This document shows, piece after piece, positions 27,160 through 35,382 of a DNA stretch of 64,000 nucleotides. A program made the translations under genes and the position numbers. Origin of the DNA: an uncultured Dorea sp. (GTDB lineage: Bacteria > Bacillota > Clostridia > Lachnospirales > Lachnospiraceae). The stretch lies in the NCBI GenBank assembly GCA_910584095.1, contig CAJTYU010000002.1, forward strand, positions 62,001-126,000. The letters run 5' to 3'. Under the pieces are notes generated by a model, which made no database searches, was not told where the DNA came from, and saw only the letters and a list, made by a program, of their open reading frames with translations. Position 1 is the stretch's first letter. Each line of letters starts with the position of its first letter.

Positions 27160-27170
27160 TGTGCTAAAAT
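27142..27170 (+). promoter_or_regulatory. Promoter of folT leader
   Basis: TTGCAG (27142-27147), 17-base spacer, TAAAAT (27165-27170). It overlaps the end of the hybrid kinase gene and starts RNA near 27177, just before the THF riboswitch. Confidence 0.65.
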
Positions 27171-27198
27171 GTATCCGGAACAAGTAAATAGATTTAAC

Positions 27199-27303
27199 GC
27201 AGAGTAGGAATATGCGCGTCAAGTGCCAGCGGGACGGGGAGTTGCCGGCTGGACGAAAAGTAATGGAACCATTGCTTGCGGTGCATACTCCGCATCCCGC
27301 TGC
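27199..27303 (+). ncRNA. Tetrahydrofolate (THF) riboswitch
   Basis: The leader of folT matches the THF aptamer in order: closing helix GCAG (27199-27202) with CTGC (27300-27303), AGAGTAGG, the conserved GCGCGTCAAGTG, a stem-loop with GGGAGTTGCC, ACGAA, a second stem-loop, then GCGGTG and CCGCATCC. This class binds reduced folates and normally lowers expression of folT or folate genes. Downstream, GAGCAG...CTGCTGC pairs close to the AAAGGAGG ribosome site (27354-27360), suggesting control of translation initiation. Confidence 0.88.
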
Positions 27304-27370
27304 TGCACATAAGAGAGAATACCTGCTTATGAGCAGTTTTACGGGCTGCTGCAAAGGAGGTATTTTTATT

Positions 27371-27934
27371 ATGACAAAATTGAAACAGACATTCAGGGAC
27401 TCCTTTCATGAGCTGAAGGACGTAAAAGCGTTAGCAGTGACCGCAATGCTTCTTGCCATTGCGGTGGTGCTGGGATTTTATTCTCTACAGGCGACGGATT
27501 TTATTAAAATCAGCTTCGCCTTTCTTGCAGACGAAATGACCGGCATGCTGTTCGGACCGGTAGTCGGAGGGATCATGGGAGGGGCGGCAGATTTGGTGAA
27601 ATATCTGGTGCGCCCCACGGGGCCGTTTTTTCCGGGATTTACGGTAAGCGGCGCCGCAAGCGGCCTGATCTACGGCATGGTGCTGTACAAACGGCCGCTT
27701 ACGATCCGGCGGACGGCAATTGCCAATGCGCTGGTCATTATCGTTGTCAATATCGGGCTTAACACATACTGGCTGACGCTGCTGTATGGAGACGCTTTTT
27801 TCGCGATCCTTCCGGCGCGGATCATCAAACAAGCGGTGATGTTCCCCATTAATGTGGCGCTGTTTTACGGAGTCGGCAGGATCCTTGGCAAGGCAAGGCT
27901 GTTTACCGCGATCAGAGGACAGGGCGCTCTGTAA
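27371..27934 (+). CDS. folT: ECF transporter S component, folate specific
   Basis: 187-residue membrane protein that captures folate for an energy-coupling factor transporter. Six helices; ALAVTAMLLAIAVVLGF, then IKISFAFLADEMTGMLFGPVVGGIMGG and AADLVKYLVRPTGPFFPGF, all characteristic of the FolT group. The start at 27371 is behind AAAGGAGG. The THF riboswitch supports folate specificity. Its last 23 bases overlap the convergent Bce permease gene, so no terminator separates them. ATPase and T subunits are not nearby. thyA and folA occur 11 kb further on. Confidence 0.93.
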   Translation: MTKLKQTFRDSFHELKDVKALAVTAMLLAIAVVLGFYSLQATDFIKISFAFLADEMTGMLFGPVVGGIMGGAADLVKYLVRPTGPFFPGFTVSGAASGLIYGMVLYKRPLTIRRTAIANALVIIVVNIGLNTYWLTLLYGDAFFAILPARIIKQAVMFPINVALFYGVGRILGKARLFTAIRGQGAL

Positions 27935-29882
27935 CAGGCAGCACATTGCGTTTCAGGCTGGTATATGCCATAAGAGCATAGACGGAGTAAAGCAGGAGGA
28001 ACAGCAGGACGCAGGCGCCCGTGAGCACAGGCGGACTGCTTGTTCCGGTTAAGGTCCATGGCTCGACGGCTGTTCCGATGCGGTATACCGCCGGAATGCT
28101 GATAAGGATGGGCGGGACTGCGGGCATCGCATAGTAGACAGCAAGCTGTCTGCGCAGAATCTTTGTTATTTCGTAAGGATCTAGCCCCAGCTTGAACAGG
28201 AGCCGGAACTGCTGCCGGAGCCGTCCGGTTTCGCTCAGCTGCTGGATGGTCAGGATAGCGGCGGCGGTTATGGTAAGCATCAAGGCCAGATAGTACAGGG
28301 GGAACACCGTGATCGCAATCCCGGCGGCGGCTTCTTCGGTAATCTGGGACTTGACAAGAAGGGTATCGTAGTCGGACAGTTCGGGGGCGCAGTAAGCGCT
28401 TAAAAGATCGTCCAGCGCTCTGTACTGTTCTTTGCTGAGGGGCTTTTTTGTCATTGCGGCATAGACGGTGTGGGCGACGGGTCTTGCCTCGGCATATTCG
28501 TCCGGCACCACCAGCACAAATCCGTTCCCATTGCCGTGACCCCATAGCCGCTGGATAAAATTTTCGGTGCAGACGGCGTTTAGTTTCAGGGTTTCTTTTC
28601 CGTCTGGGATGTCGGGCGCAATGTGGGAAATCGGTTTTTTTAAAATGGGTATGCAGTGGACGATGTATTCGCCGGGATGCAGTTTAACCTCCGGGTAATC
28701 AAGCATCAAGCGGAGCGCCGCATAGTCGCTATAGCGCATAAGCGTATCGCCGGAATGCTGAAAAAAGGATTCCATATCGGCATCGGTTGAGATGTGCCGG
28801 GTGATTTCTGCGTTATCAGCCTGATACAGATTGTATTGCAGAGAATCCTTTACCGGAATATGCTTCTGAATATAATCCAGATAATGCGGGAACGTATATT
28901 CCGGCTTGCCGCTTCCAATAAATAGATCAAAGCATGAGGTCTGCTCCGCGCGGTTTTCAAAGACCGCAGCAAAGACCAGGCCGGCGCCCTGTGTGATCAG
29001 CACGGCGGTAAACAGCATGGAAATGACAGCCATGACAACTCCCATGGTGGTAAGCTTGGCGGACAGCGTGCGGAAAATAAGCAGAGTCCATCCCTTATAT
29101 TTTTTCTCCGGGCGTTTTTCAAACCATGCGGGTACGCCGGAGGAGAAGCTGAGAAAGAATCCGAAAAGAAATAGGATAATACATGCGGAGCCGGCGATTC
29201 CCGACGCCAGGTTTCCCATCAGAAGCAGAAACGTGCCGGCGCCTCCAAGCAGGAGGGAGCCGGTAAATATTTTTCTGCGCCCTTTTCCTGTCCGGAACAG
29301 GGCAGTTTCGTTCTGCCGGTCAAAATAGATTAGGTCAAAGATTTTCATCTTTCGTATCCGCTTTTTGCCCCTTATCTGCGCCGAGAGGTAGATAAGAAGA
29401 AAATAGAAAAACGTAAGCCCCGCCGCAGGAAGGCAAAGGGATAAGGAAAACTGGTAGGGAATCTGAAACAGAGCCAGCGTCACAGCCCTGAGCGCCTGAA
29501 AAATCAGGATGCCGAGAAGGAATCCCGGTATCAGGGCGCATCCGCCCACGCTTAGATTTTCCAGAAAAAACAGTCGGGAAACCTGCCGATGTTCCATCCC
29601 GATCAGGATGTAGGTCCCTAATTCCCGGCTTCGTCTTAGGAGCATGAAATTCGTAGTATAGTGCACCAGCCAGCCGATGATGCAGACTACGGCAATGCTG
29701 GATAAGGTAATGACGACGGGGAGGCTTTCCATTATGGAGGAGAGTTTCCGGATTTCATCCGAGAAGAGTAATCCGTTAAATGCGTAAAGCAGTGCGGCGG
29801 AGATGATGACGGTGGCGAAATAAACCAGATAGTCCCCCGCCTGCCGTCTGGCGTTGCGCAGGGAGAGTTTAAATAAGGTCAC
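27912..29882 (-). CDS. bceB: BceB-type ABC transporter permease
   Basis: 656-residue FtsX-family permease of a peptide-antibiotic detoxification transporter. Ten predicted helices in the Bce layout: one N-terminal, three, two, then a large extracellular domain of about 200 residues (roughly 305-515) between helices 7 and 8, then three C-terminal helices. This extracellular domain senses the drug or its lipid-II-type target in characterised members. The GTG at 29882 is chosen because the AGGAGG (29896-29891) overlaps an earlier GTG; the frame overlaps the ATPase gene by 14 bases. With the ATPase and upstream two-component system it makes a complete Bce module. Confidence 0.93.
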   Translation of the reverse strand: MTLFKLSLRNARRQAGDYLVYFATVIISAALLYAFNGLLFSDEIRKLSSIMESLPVVITLSSIAVVCIIGWLVHYTTNFMLLRRSRELGTYILIGMEHRQVSRLFFLENLSVGGCALIPGFLLGILIFQALRAVTLALFQIPYQFSLSLCLPAAGLTFFYFLLIYLSAQIRGKKRIRKMKIFDLIYFDRQNETALFRTGKGRRKIFTGSLLLGGAGTFLLLMGNLASGIAGSACIILFLFGFFLSFSSGVPAWFEKRPEKKYKGWTLLIFRTLSAKLTTMGVVMAVISMLFTAVLITQGAGLVFAAVFENRAEQTSCFDLFIGSGKPEYTFPHYLDYIQKHIPVKDSLQYNLYQADNAEITRHISTDADMESFFQHSGDTLMRYSDYAALRLMLDYPEVKLHPGEYIVHCIPILKKPISHIAPDIPDGKETLKLNAVCTENFIQRLWGHGNGNGFVLVVPDEYAEARPVAHTVYAAMTKKPLSKEQYRALDDLLSAYCAPELSDYDTLLVKSQITEEAAAGIAITVFPLYYLALMLTITAAAILTIQQLSETGRLRQQFRLLFKLGLDPYEITKILRRQLAVYYAMPAVPPILISIPAVYRIGTAVEPWTLTGTSSPPVLTGACVLLFLLLYSVYALMAYTSLKRNVLPVTERPVL

Positions 29883-30627
29883 TGATATCACCTCCTAACA
29901 GGGCGAGCACATCCAGAATTTCATGGTAGAAGACGGAGCGGCTCCGTGCTCCCCGCAGGAGCTCGTTGAAAATCCGGCCGTCTTTTAGAAAGAGCACCCT
30001 TTTCGCATAGCTTGCGCTGTAGGCGTCGTGGGTGACCATGAGGATGGAAACGGATTTTTCCTGATTCATCTTCGTCATGATTTCCAGAAGGTTTTTGGAG
30101 GCCTTGGAATCGAGGGCTCCGGTGGGTTCGTCGGCAAGGATCAGGGACTGTCCGGCGGCAATGGCTCTGGCGCATGCGGCCCTCTGCCTCTGCCCGCCGG
30201 AGACCTGACAGGGAAATTTTCCCAAAATATCGGTAATGCCAAGCAAGTCTGATATGTCCCGGACATGCTTTAAGACGGTGTGGGAATCCCATTGGTTCAA
30301 AGAAAGGGCCAGCCCGATATTTTCTTCGATGGTCAGGGTATCAAGAAGGTTGAAATCCTGAAAAATGAAGCCGAGGCGTTCCCGGCGGAACTGCGCCAGC
30401 TCGCTTTCGGGCAGTTCGGAAATGTCGGTTCCATCCAGAAGGATCCTTCCGGAGCTGACGGAATCGATGGTAGAAATGCAGTTTAGGAGCGTGGTCTTGC
30501 CGCTGCCGGAGGCTCCCATGATGGCGATAAATTCACCGTCCGCCACATCGAAGCTGATCCGGTCCAAGGCTTTTGTGATGTTGTTCTTGCTTCCGTAATA
30601 TTTTTCGATATTTTGTATCTGCAGCAT
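29869..30627 (-). CDS. bceA: BceA-type ABC transporter ATP-binding protein
   Basis: 252 residues of the MacB/LolD-like ATPase group. Walker A GASGSGKTTLLN (about 36-47), Q-loop FIFQDFNLLD, signature VSGGQRQRAACARA, Walker B LILADEPTGALD and the switch His in VTHDAYSA. Start at 30627 behind GGGGAGA; the much longer upstream open frame is not coding. It drives the permease encoded next. A BceR-type box lies about 155 bases upstream, consistent with induction by the neighbouring two-component system. Confidence 0.94.
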   Translation of the reverse strand: MLQIQNIEKYYGSKNNITKALDRISFDVADGEFIAIMGASGSGKTTLLNCISTIDSVSSGRILLDGTDISELPESELAQFRRERLGFIFQDFNLLDTLTIEENIGLALSLNQWDSHTVLKHVRDISDLLGITDILGKFPCQVSGGQRQRAACARAIAAGQSLILADEPTGALDSKASKNLLEIMTKMNQEKSVSILMVTHDAYSASYAKRVLFLKDGRIFNELLRGARSRSVFYHEILDVLALLGGDISDLI

Positions 30628-30732
30628 AAATTTCTCCCCTTTCGTGCAGTTACAGTTATAAGACGGTCTGGGCGTTTGGGACGTCTTATATACCATAACC
30701 GGCAATATGTGCTGTGTTTGTTGTACGATGTA

Positions 30733-30796
30733 AGCATACAGCAGAAATGGGGCGGAAGGTAGCGGAGCGGTATTGGTTTTCCTTACATTTCTGTAA
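30733..30796 (-). promoter_or_regulatory. BceR-type box and promoter of bceAB
   Basis: Perfect inverted repeat TTACA-TTTC-TGTAA at 30783-30796, matching the TNACA-N4-TGTAA site known for BceR-like regulators. On the minus strand a TATGCT -10 (30738-30733, preceded by TG) lies so that the box is centred near -64; the -35 is poor, as expected for an activated promoter. A degenerate second TTACA...TACAA lies near 30724-30736. Confidence 0.75.
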
Positions 30797-30809
30797 CTTT
30801 TCTTTCCGG

Positions 30810-31823
30810 CTAGGATTCTCCTTTGTCCTGTTTTACTGCGGGGAAGGTCAGGGATACGGTAGTTCCGTGGTTTTCTTCCGAGGTAATGGAAAGCTTCAGC
30901 TCCAGAATACCGGCAAGCTTTCGGCACAGATACAGGCCCATACCGGTGGAACCTCCGCGGCTCCTGCCGTTGCTTCCGGTAAAGCCGCGGTCAAAGATCC
31001 GGGAAAGTTCATGGGCCGGTATGCCGATTCCATTGTCTGTTACCAGAAGTCGTACCTGATTGCCATAAGGCGCGGCGGACAGGGTGATGAGCGGAAGGTC
31101 TCCGTGATAGCGCGCCGCATTCTGTAATAGCTGGCCAAGGATAAAAAGGCACCATTTGCGGTCTGTGTAAATCGTATAATCTAAATCGCCGGCCTCGATG
31201 CGCATGCCGCTTTGAATCAGCAGGGATTTATGGTTTCCGACTGCTTCGGCTGTCAGTTCCTGAAGGCTTGTTTTCTGGATGAGAAAGTCCTTTTCAGGGT
31301 TTTTAGCCCGGGCATAGTAAAGAACGCGCTCCACATGGGCCTCAATCTGGGACAGCTCACGGAGAAGTTTGCGTCCCGCCTCCGGATCTGCGTTCCGGCA
31401 GATGAGTCTGGAAGCAGTTAAGGGAGCTTTGATTTCATGGACCCAGCTTTCGATATATTCCCGGTACTCTCGCATGGAGGCTTCCGCGTCTGAGACGGAA
31501 CCTGCCATAGACTTGCAGGAGCGCCGCAGAAGACGGAAGATTCTGCGCTCGTATGCGGTGCGGGCCGGGGGAAGACATTCTGCGAACAGATATTTTTCAT
31601 CCAGCCCCTCCATGACTGCCTCCAACTCTTCCAGTCTTGAACGAAGCTTAAGGAAATCGGCAGTCTGTACGGCGGCGGAAATGGCGGACAGGCAGACCAG
31701 CATAAGGATTATAATTCCGTTCTGCGTCCCTGTGGCATGCAGAAAGAGCGCGGCGGACGCGGCAAGGACTAGGCCAAGCATCAGCCTGCCCGCCCGATCA
31801 GAGATAAATTCTGTGAATTTCAT
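30810..31823 (-). CDS. bceS: BceS-type intramembrane-sensing histidine kinase
   Basis: 337 residues. Two N-terminal helices (about 12-30 and 36-55) joined by only a few outside residues, so it has no sensory domain of its own; in this family the transporter relays the signal. HisKA His in ESWVHEIKAPLTA (about residue 130), N box LGQLLQNAARY, G boxes TDNGIGIP and GGSTGMGLYLC. It overlaps the regulator stop by an ATGA. A gap of about 180 bases with its own promoter separates it from bceA. Confidence 0.94.
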   Translation of the reverse strand: MKFTEFISDRAGRLMLGLVLAASAALFLHATGTQNGIIILMLVCLSAISAAVQTADFLKLRSRLEELEAVMEGLDEKYLFAECLPPARTAYERRIFRLLRRSCKSMAGSVSDAEASMREYREYIESWVHEIKAPLTASRLICRNADPEAGRKLLRELSQIEAHVERVLYYARAKNPEKDFLIQKTSLQELTAEAVGNHKSLLIQSGMRIEAGDLDYTIYTDRKWCLFILGQLLQNAARYHGDLPLITLSAAPYGNQVRLLVTDNGIGIPAHELSRIFDRGFTGSNGRSRGGSTGMGLYLCRKLAGILELKLSITSEENHGTTVSLTFPAVKQDKGES

Positions 31824-32485
31824 AGCTGGTATCCCAGTCCGCGCCGTGTCCTGATAAAGTCAAAGAATCCCAGCATCTCCAGTTTTGTGCGGAGTCTGGT
31901 CATATTGACGCTCAAGGTGTTGTCGTCAATGTAGATTTGATGCTCCCAGAGCGTATCGATTAAGTCCGCGCGGGGGACGATCTCTCCTGCATGCGCCATC
32001 ATATGGGCCAAAATGCGGAGCTCGTTGCGGGTCAGTTCGATATTCCTGCCGTCCGCCGATATGATCCCCTTTGCCAGATTCAGCTTCAGTCCCTTTGCCT
32101 CAAGGATTTCAGGCTCCGCCTGTCTGCCGCCGCGCCGCAGGGCGGCTTTGATCCGCGCGATCAGCACCGGGATATTGTAAGGCTTGGTGATGTAGTCGTC
32201 TCCGCCCAGACTTAAGGCTTTCAGCTCGTCCATGACGGAGTCCCGGCCGGTAACGAAAATAATAGGCATATCTGCGGCCTTTCGTATATCGGCGCAGAGG
32301 GCGAGGCCGTTTTTGTCCGGCAGTCCCACATCCATCAGGATCAGGTCGGGGGAAGCCTCTCTAACCTGTTCCGCGATAGAAATAAAATCGGCGACCGGGA
32401 TGGGGTGATAGGATTCATTTTTCAATAAGAGCGCCAACTCGTCCCGGGTCATGGGGTCATCTTCAATAATCATGATTTTTTGCAT
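31820..32485 (-). CDS. bceR: BceR-type response regulator (OmpR family)
   Basis: 221 residues. Receiver domain 1-118 with acidic pair in IIEDDPMTR, phospho-Asp in LILMDVGLPDKNG and Lys in YITKPYNIP; winged-helix domain 125-221 (LTRNELRILAHMMAHAGEIVPRADLIDTLW, then NTLSVNMTRLRTKL). First gene of the four-gene module. A likely promoter for it is TGGACA-N17-TAGGAT on the minus strand near 32524-32552. Its target site is the box before bceA. Confidence 0.94.
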   Translation of the reverse strand: MQKIMIIEDDPMTRDELALLLKNESYHPIPVADFISIAEQVREASPDLILMDVGLPDKNGLALCADIRKAADMPIIFVTGRDSVMDELKALSLGGDDYITKPYNIPVLIARIKAALRRGGRQAEPEILEAKGLKLNLAKGIISADGRNIELTRNELRILAHMMAHAGEIVPRADLIDTLWEHQIYIDDNTLSVNMTRLRTKLEMLGFFDFIRTRRGLGYQL

Positions 32486-32823
32486 AATGTTTCCACCTTT
32501 TGTAAATCTTTTCCTCTATCCTAGCATGGAAAACAAGGTCTGTCCAGAAAGGCTCTTGGGAAACAGACGGAAGATTTTTTTATGGAAATACCGCCGCTTG
32601 GCTGTTATATTGAATGGAAACAGATTAAGAATGGGAGCGCCTGTTATAACAAGCGGCGCGGGGTTATGCCGACGCCGAGATAGTATCGGAAAAAAGTGAG
32701 AATTTGCGCTTGATTTTGGAGAGGAAATATAGCATACTATGTAATAGGGAGTAAATTTATCACAGACGTATGATATTCGTACGCCTGCGGTATGGGAGTG
32801 TAAAAATTAGAAAGGGTGATAGT
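32486..32823. promoter_or_regulatory. bceR-MarR divergent intergenic region
   Basis: No gene is seen in these 338 bases. The first part carries the minus-strand bceR promoter. In the middle there is a stem-loop: CGCCGCTTG (32592-32600) pairs with CAAGCGGCG (32650-32658), with TTATA/TATAA inside; its role is unknown. The last part holds the MarR promoter and a candidate operator. Confidence 0.5.
32710..32783 (+). promoter_or_regulatory. MarR gene promoter and palindromic operator
   Basis: TTGATT (32710-32715), 17-base spacer, CATACT (32733-32738). Downstream of the expected start is the 17-base near-palindrome 32767-32783 (CGTA-T-GA...TC-G-TACG), a likely autoregulatory MarR site. Confidence 0.55.
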
Positions 32824-33255
32824 ATGCAGGAAAGACTGCCGATTGGTTTCCTTTTCAAACAGATCAACAATGTGTATGAAAAGGATATCAACAATCAGTT
32901 AAAGGGCATTGGGATTACTTCGTCCCAGTGCGAGGTGCTGAATTACCTGTTCCGGTGCGACAAGGAAGAGGTAAACCAGAAGGATATCGAGAAGGCTCTG
33001 AGTTTGAGGAATCCCACGGTGACAGGGATTCTCCAGCGGCTGGATGAGAAGGGCTATATTTTGATCGTCCCCAATGGAAAGGATAAGAGAAAGAAGAACG
33101 TCCATCTGACGGAGAAGGCTTACGACATCCAGAGAAGGATGGAGTCTGACAGGAGAAGGATTGATAAGAATCTGACGGTAGGAATGACCAAGAGAGAGGT
33201 TCAGGCGCTCCAGAAGATGCTGAACCGAGTGCTGTATAATGTAAGCGATATTTAA
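32824..33255 (+). CDS. MarR-family transcriptional regulator
   Basis: 143 residues with the MarR winged helix-turn-helix: SQCEVLNYLFRCDKEEVNQKDIEKAL, LRNPTVTGILQRLDEKGYI, then the wing VPNGKDKRKKNVHLTEKA, flanked by dimerisation helices. Start at 32824 behind AAGGGTGA; the frame is open 18 codons further upstream but lacks an RBS there. It stands alone between its own promoter and terminator, so its targets are elsewhere or it controls itself through the palindrome upstream. Confidence 0.9.
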   Translation: MQERLPIGFLFKQINNVYEKDINNQLKGIGITSSQCEVLNYLFRCDKEEVNQKDIEKALSLRNPTVTGILQRLDEKGYILIVPNGKDKRKKNVHLTEKAYDIQRRMESDRRRIDKNLTVGMTKREVQALQKMLNRVLYNVSDI

Positions 33256-33307
33256 AAGCTGGTAATACTAATACAGCGGATATTATTTAACTGATACCCC
33301 GACGTTC

Positions 33308-33340
33308 GAGGGCTGCGCAGAATATGCGCGGCTCTTTTTT
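33308..33340 (+). terminator. Terminator after MarR gene
   Basis: GAG-GGC-TGCGCA pairs with TGCGC-GGCTC (33308-33334) and is followed by six T. Confidence 0.85.
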
Positions 33341-33441
33341 AGCGGCTGAAAAATATTTGTTAATAATAACGGATGAATCTTTTTTCCAGCTATGTTATGA
33401 TGGTGAAGTAGAGGTAAATCAGGATTATTTCAGGAGGCTGT

Positions 33442-35373
33442 ATGTCAAGAGAAGATTATATCAAAGCAAATAAATTAGCAAAGAAGGATTATCAGTTCAA
33501 GTCTATGCGAGGGGAACTTCCCACACTCCCGGTACTCGACGATATCCTTCCGCCGAGAGGACAGTACAGGGAAGTGCCGTTAGGGCTTGTGAAGATTCCG
33601 GCGGATCAGATCGCGGGAACTAAGAACGCGGGGAGGAGCAACGCGTTTGCCAGCAATTTTATGCCGCTTTTAAAGGAAGGCAGCGAGTTCTCAAGGAAAT
33701 GGGAGTCACTAAGCACTAGTCAGGTACAGGAGGGGATTAGAGACCCGATCAAGGCTTATGAATATATGAATAAATTCTATGTAGAGGAGGGCAATAAAAG
33801 AGTCAGCGTTGTGAAGTTTTTCGGGGTGGATTCTATTCCGGGCACTGTGACGCGGATTATTCCGGATAGGACAAATGAGAAAGAAAACAGGATTTACTAT
33901 GAGTTTCTGGATTTTTATGAGCTTTCCCAGATTAATTATATCTGGTTTTCCGAGACCGGCAGATTTGCGAAGCTTCAGGAGGCAATGGGGAAGGACGGGG
34001 ACGAGGTATGGAACGAGGAGGAACGGATGAATTTCCGGTCGATCTATATCCGGTTTGCGAAGGAATTTAAAGCCAAGAATAACGACAAACTTAAGATTAC
34101 GCCCGGGGACGCGCTTCTGGCGCTGATTGAACTGTATGGCTATCAGGAACTGCTGGATATGAGCGCCGCGGAACTTAAGAAGCTGATCGCAAAAAGCTGG
34201 GAAGAATATATGCTTTTGGAGAAGGATAAGGAAATCGAGCTGAAGATGGACCCGGTTCAGGAGAAAAAGTCGATTTTAAGCCTGAATAAGATTCTTCCGG
34301 CGGGTGTGCTCCTTCCCGGGAAGGGACGGCTGAAGATTGCGTTTATTTATGAAAAGACGCCCGGCTCTTCAGCGTGGACCTACGGCCATGAACTTGGGCG
34401 GCTGCACTTGGAGCAGAAGTTCCCGAATGAAGTACAGACGCTGTATTATACGAATATCAACAGGAAGAATATTGAGTATGCCCTTGAGGATGCGGTGAAG
34501 CAGAAATGCGACATTATTTTTACTACGACGCCTTCCTTCGTGCAGGCAAGCGTCAAGGCGGCGATCAGCCATCCTTCCGTGCGGATACTGAATTGCTCGC
34601 TGAATACGTCTCACAGGTACATCCGGACCTATTATATCCGGATGCATGAGCCGAAGTTTATCATGGGGGCCGTCGCAGGGGCGCTGACGGAGAATGATAA
34701 GCTGGGATTCATAGCGGATTATCCGATTTTCGGCACCATCGCCAACATCAATGCCTTCGCGCTGGGAGCAAAGCTGGTGAACCCACGGGTGAAGGTATAT
34801 CTGGAGTGGTCGGCGAAAAAGGACGTGGATGCGGTAAAGAATCTGCGGGAGCAGGGAGCGGAGATCATTTCCGGCAAGGATATGGTGACTCCGGAGGAAG
34901 CGTCCAGATATTTCGGGCTTTATAGTTTAGAGAATGACTGGCCGAGGAGCCTTGCCATGCCGGTATGGCACTGGGGGAGGTTTTACGAGCAGCTGATCCG
35001 CACGATAATGGACGGAACATGGAAATATGACGATAATCCGTCGGACAAGAAGGCGATCAATTACTGGTGGGGCATGTCCGCCGGGGTGGCGGATATTGTC
35101 TGCTCCCAGACGCTTCCTATCGGTACCAAGCGTTTGGTGGAGCTTTTAAATTCCAACATTAAGAATAGAATATTTGACCCATTTGCGGGGGAACTATATT
35201 CACAGACAGGTGTAATCCAGAAGGAATCATGGAAGAGTTTGTCTCCGGAGGAAGTCGTTACTATGGAATGGCTGGCGGAGAATGTAATCGGCGAGATTCC
35301 CAAGCGGCAGGAACTGAAAAAGCGTTCGGAACCGCTGGTGCAGCAGCAGGGTGTGGAAAAAACGAAGGGATAA
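33442..35373 (+). CDS. ParB-like N-terminal domain fused to cytosolic BMP-type binding domain
   Basis: 643 residues without signal peptide or lipobox. Residues about 35-145 look like a ParB/sulfiredoxin-type domain: VPLGLVKIPADQIAGT, an Arg-containing loop, DPIKAYEYMNKFYVEEGNKR and VSVVKFFG, the last two resembling the ParB Gly-x-x-Arg region. A helical linker follows to about 285. From about 294 (GRLKIAFIYEKTPGSSAWTYGHELG) to about 610 it matches the BMP/Med (PF02608) nucleoside-binding fold normally found in exported lipoproteins of ABC importers. Here it must act in the cytoplasm, so it is more likely a ligand sensor than a transporter part; no permease or ATPase is adjacent. RBS AGGAGG. 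The phosphoesterase follows 9 bases later. Function unknown. Confidence 0.75.
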   Translation: MSREDYIKANKLAKKDYQFKSMRGELPTLPVLDDILPPRGQYREVPLGLVKIPADQIAGTKNAGRSNAFASNFMPLLKEGSEFSRKWESLSTSQVQEGIRDPIKAYEYMNKFYVEEGNKRVSVVKFFGVDSIPGTVTRIIPDRTNEKENRIYYEFLDFYELSQINYIWFSETGRFAKLQEAMGKDGDEVWNEEERMNFRSIYIRFAKEFKAKNNDKLKITPGDALLALIELYGYQELLDMSAAELKKLIAKSWEEYMLLEKDKEIELKMDPVQEKKSILSLNKILPAGVLLPGKGRLKIAFIYEKTPGSSAWTYGHELGRLHLEQKFPNEVQTLYYTNINRKNIEYALEDAVKQKCDIIFTTTPSFVQASVKAAISHPSVRILNCSLNTSHRYIRTYYIRMHEPKFIMGAVAGALTENDKLGFIADYPIFGTIANINAFALGAKLVNPRVKVYLEWSAKKDVDAVKNLREQGAEIISGKDMVTPEEASRYFGLYSLENDWPRSLAMPVWHWGRFYEQLIRTIMDGTWKYDDNPSDKKAINYWWGMSAGVADIVCSQTLPIGTKRLVELLNSNIKNRIFDPFAGELYSQTGVIQKESWKSLSPEEVVTMEWLAENVIGEIPKRQELKKRSEPLVQQQGVEKTKG

Positions 35374-35382
35374 GAGGGACGG

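Noticed and set aside
30628..30927. 100-residue extension of bceA
   Set aside because: It overlaps the kinase gene and the BceR box, is not ATPase-like and lacks a ribosome site; ATG 30627 is well supported.
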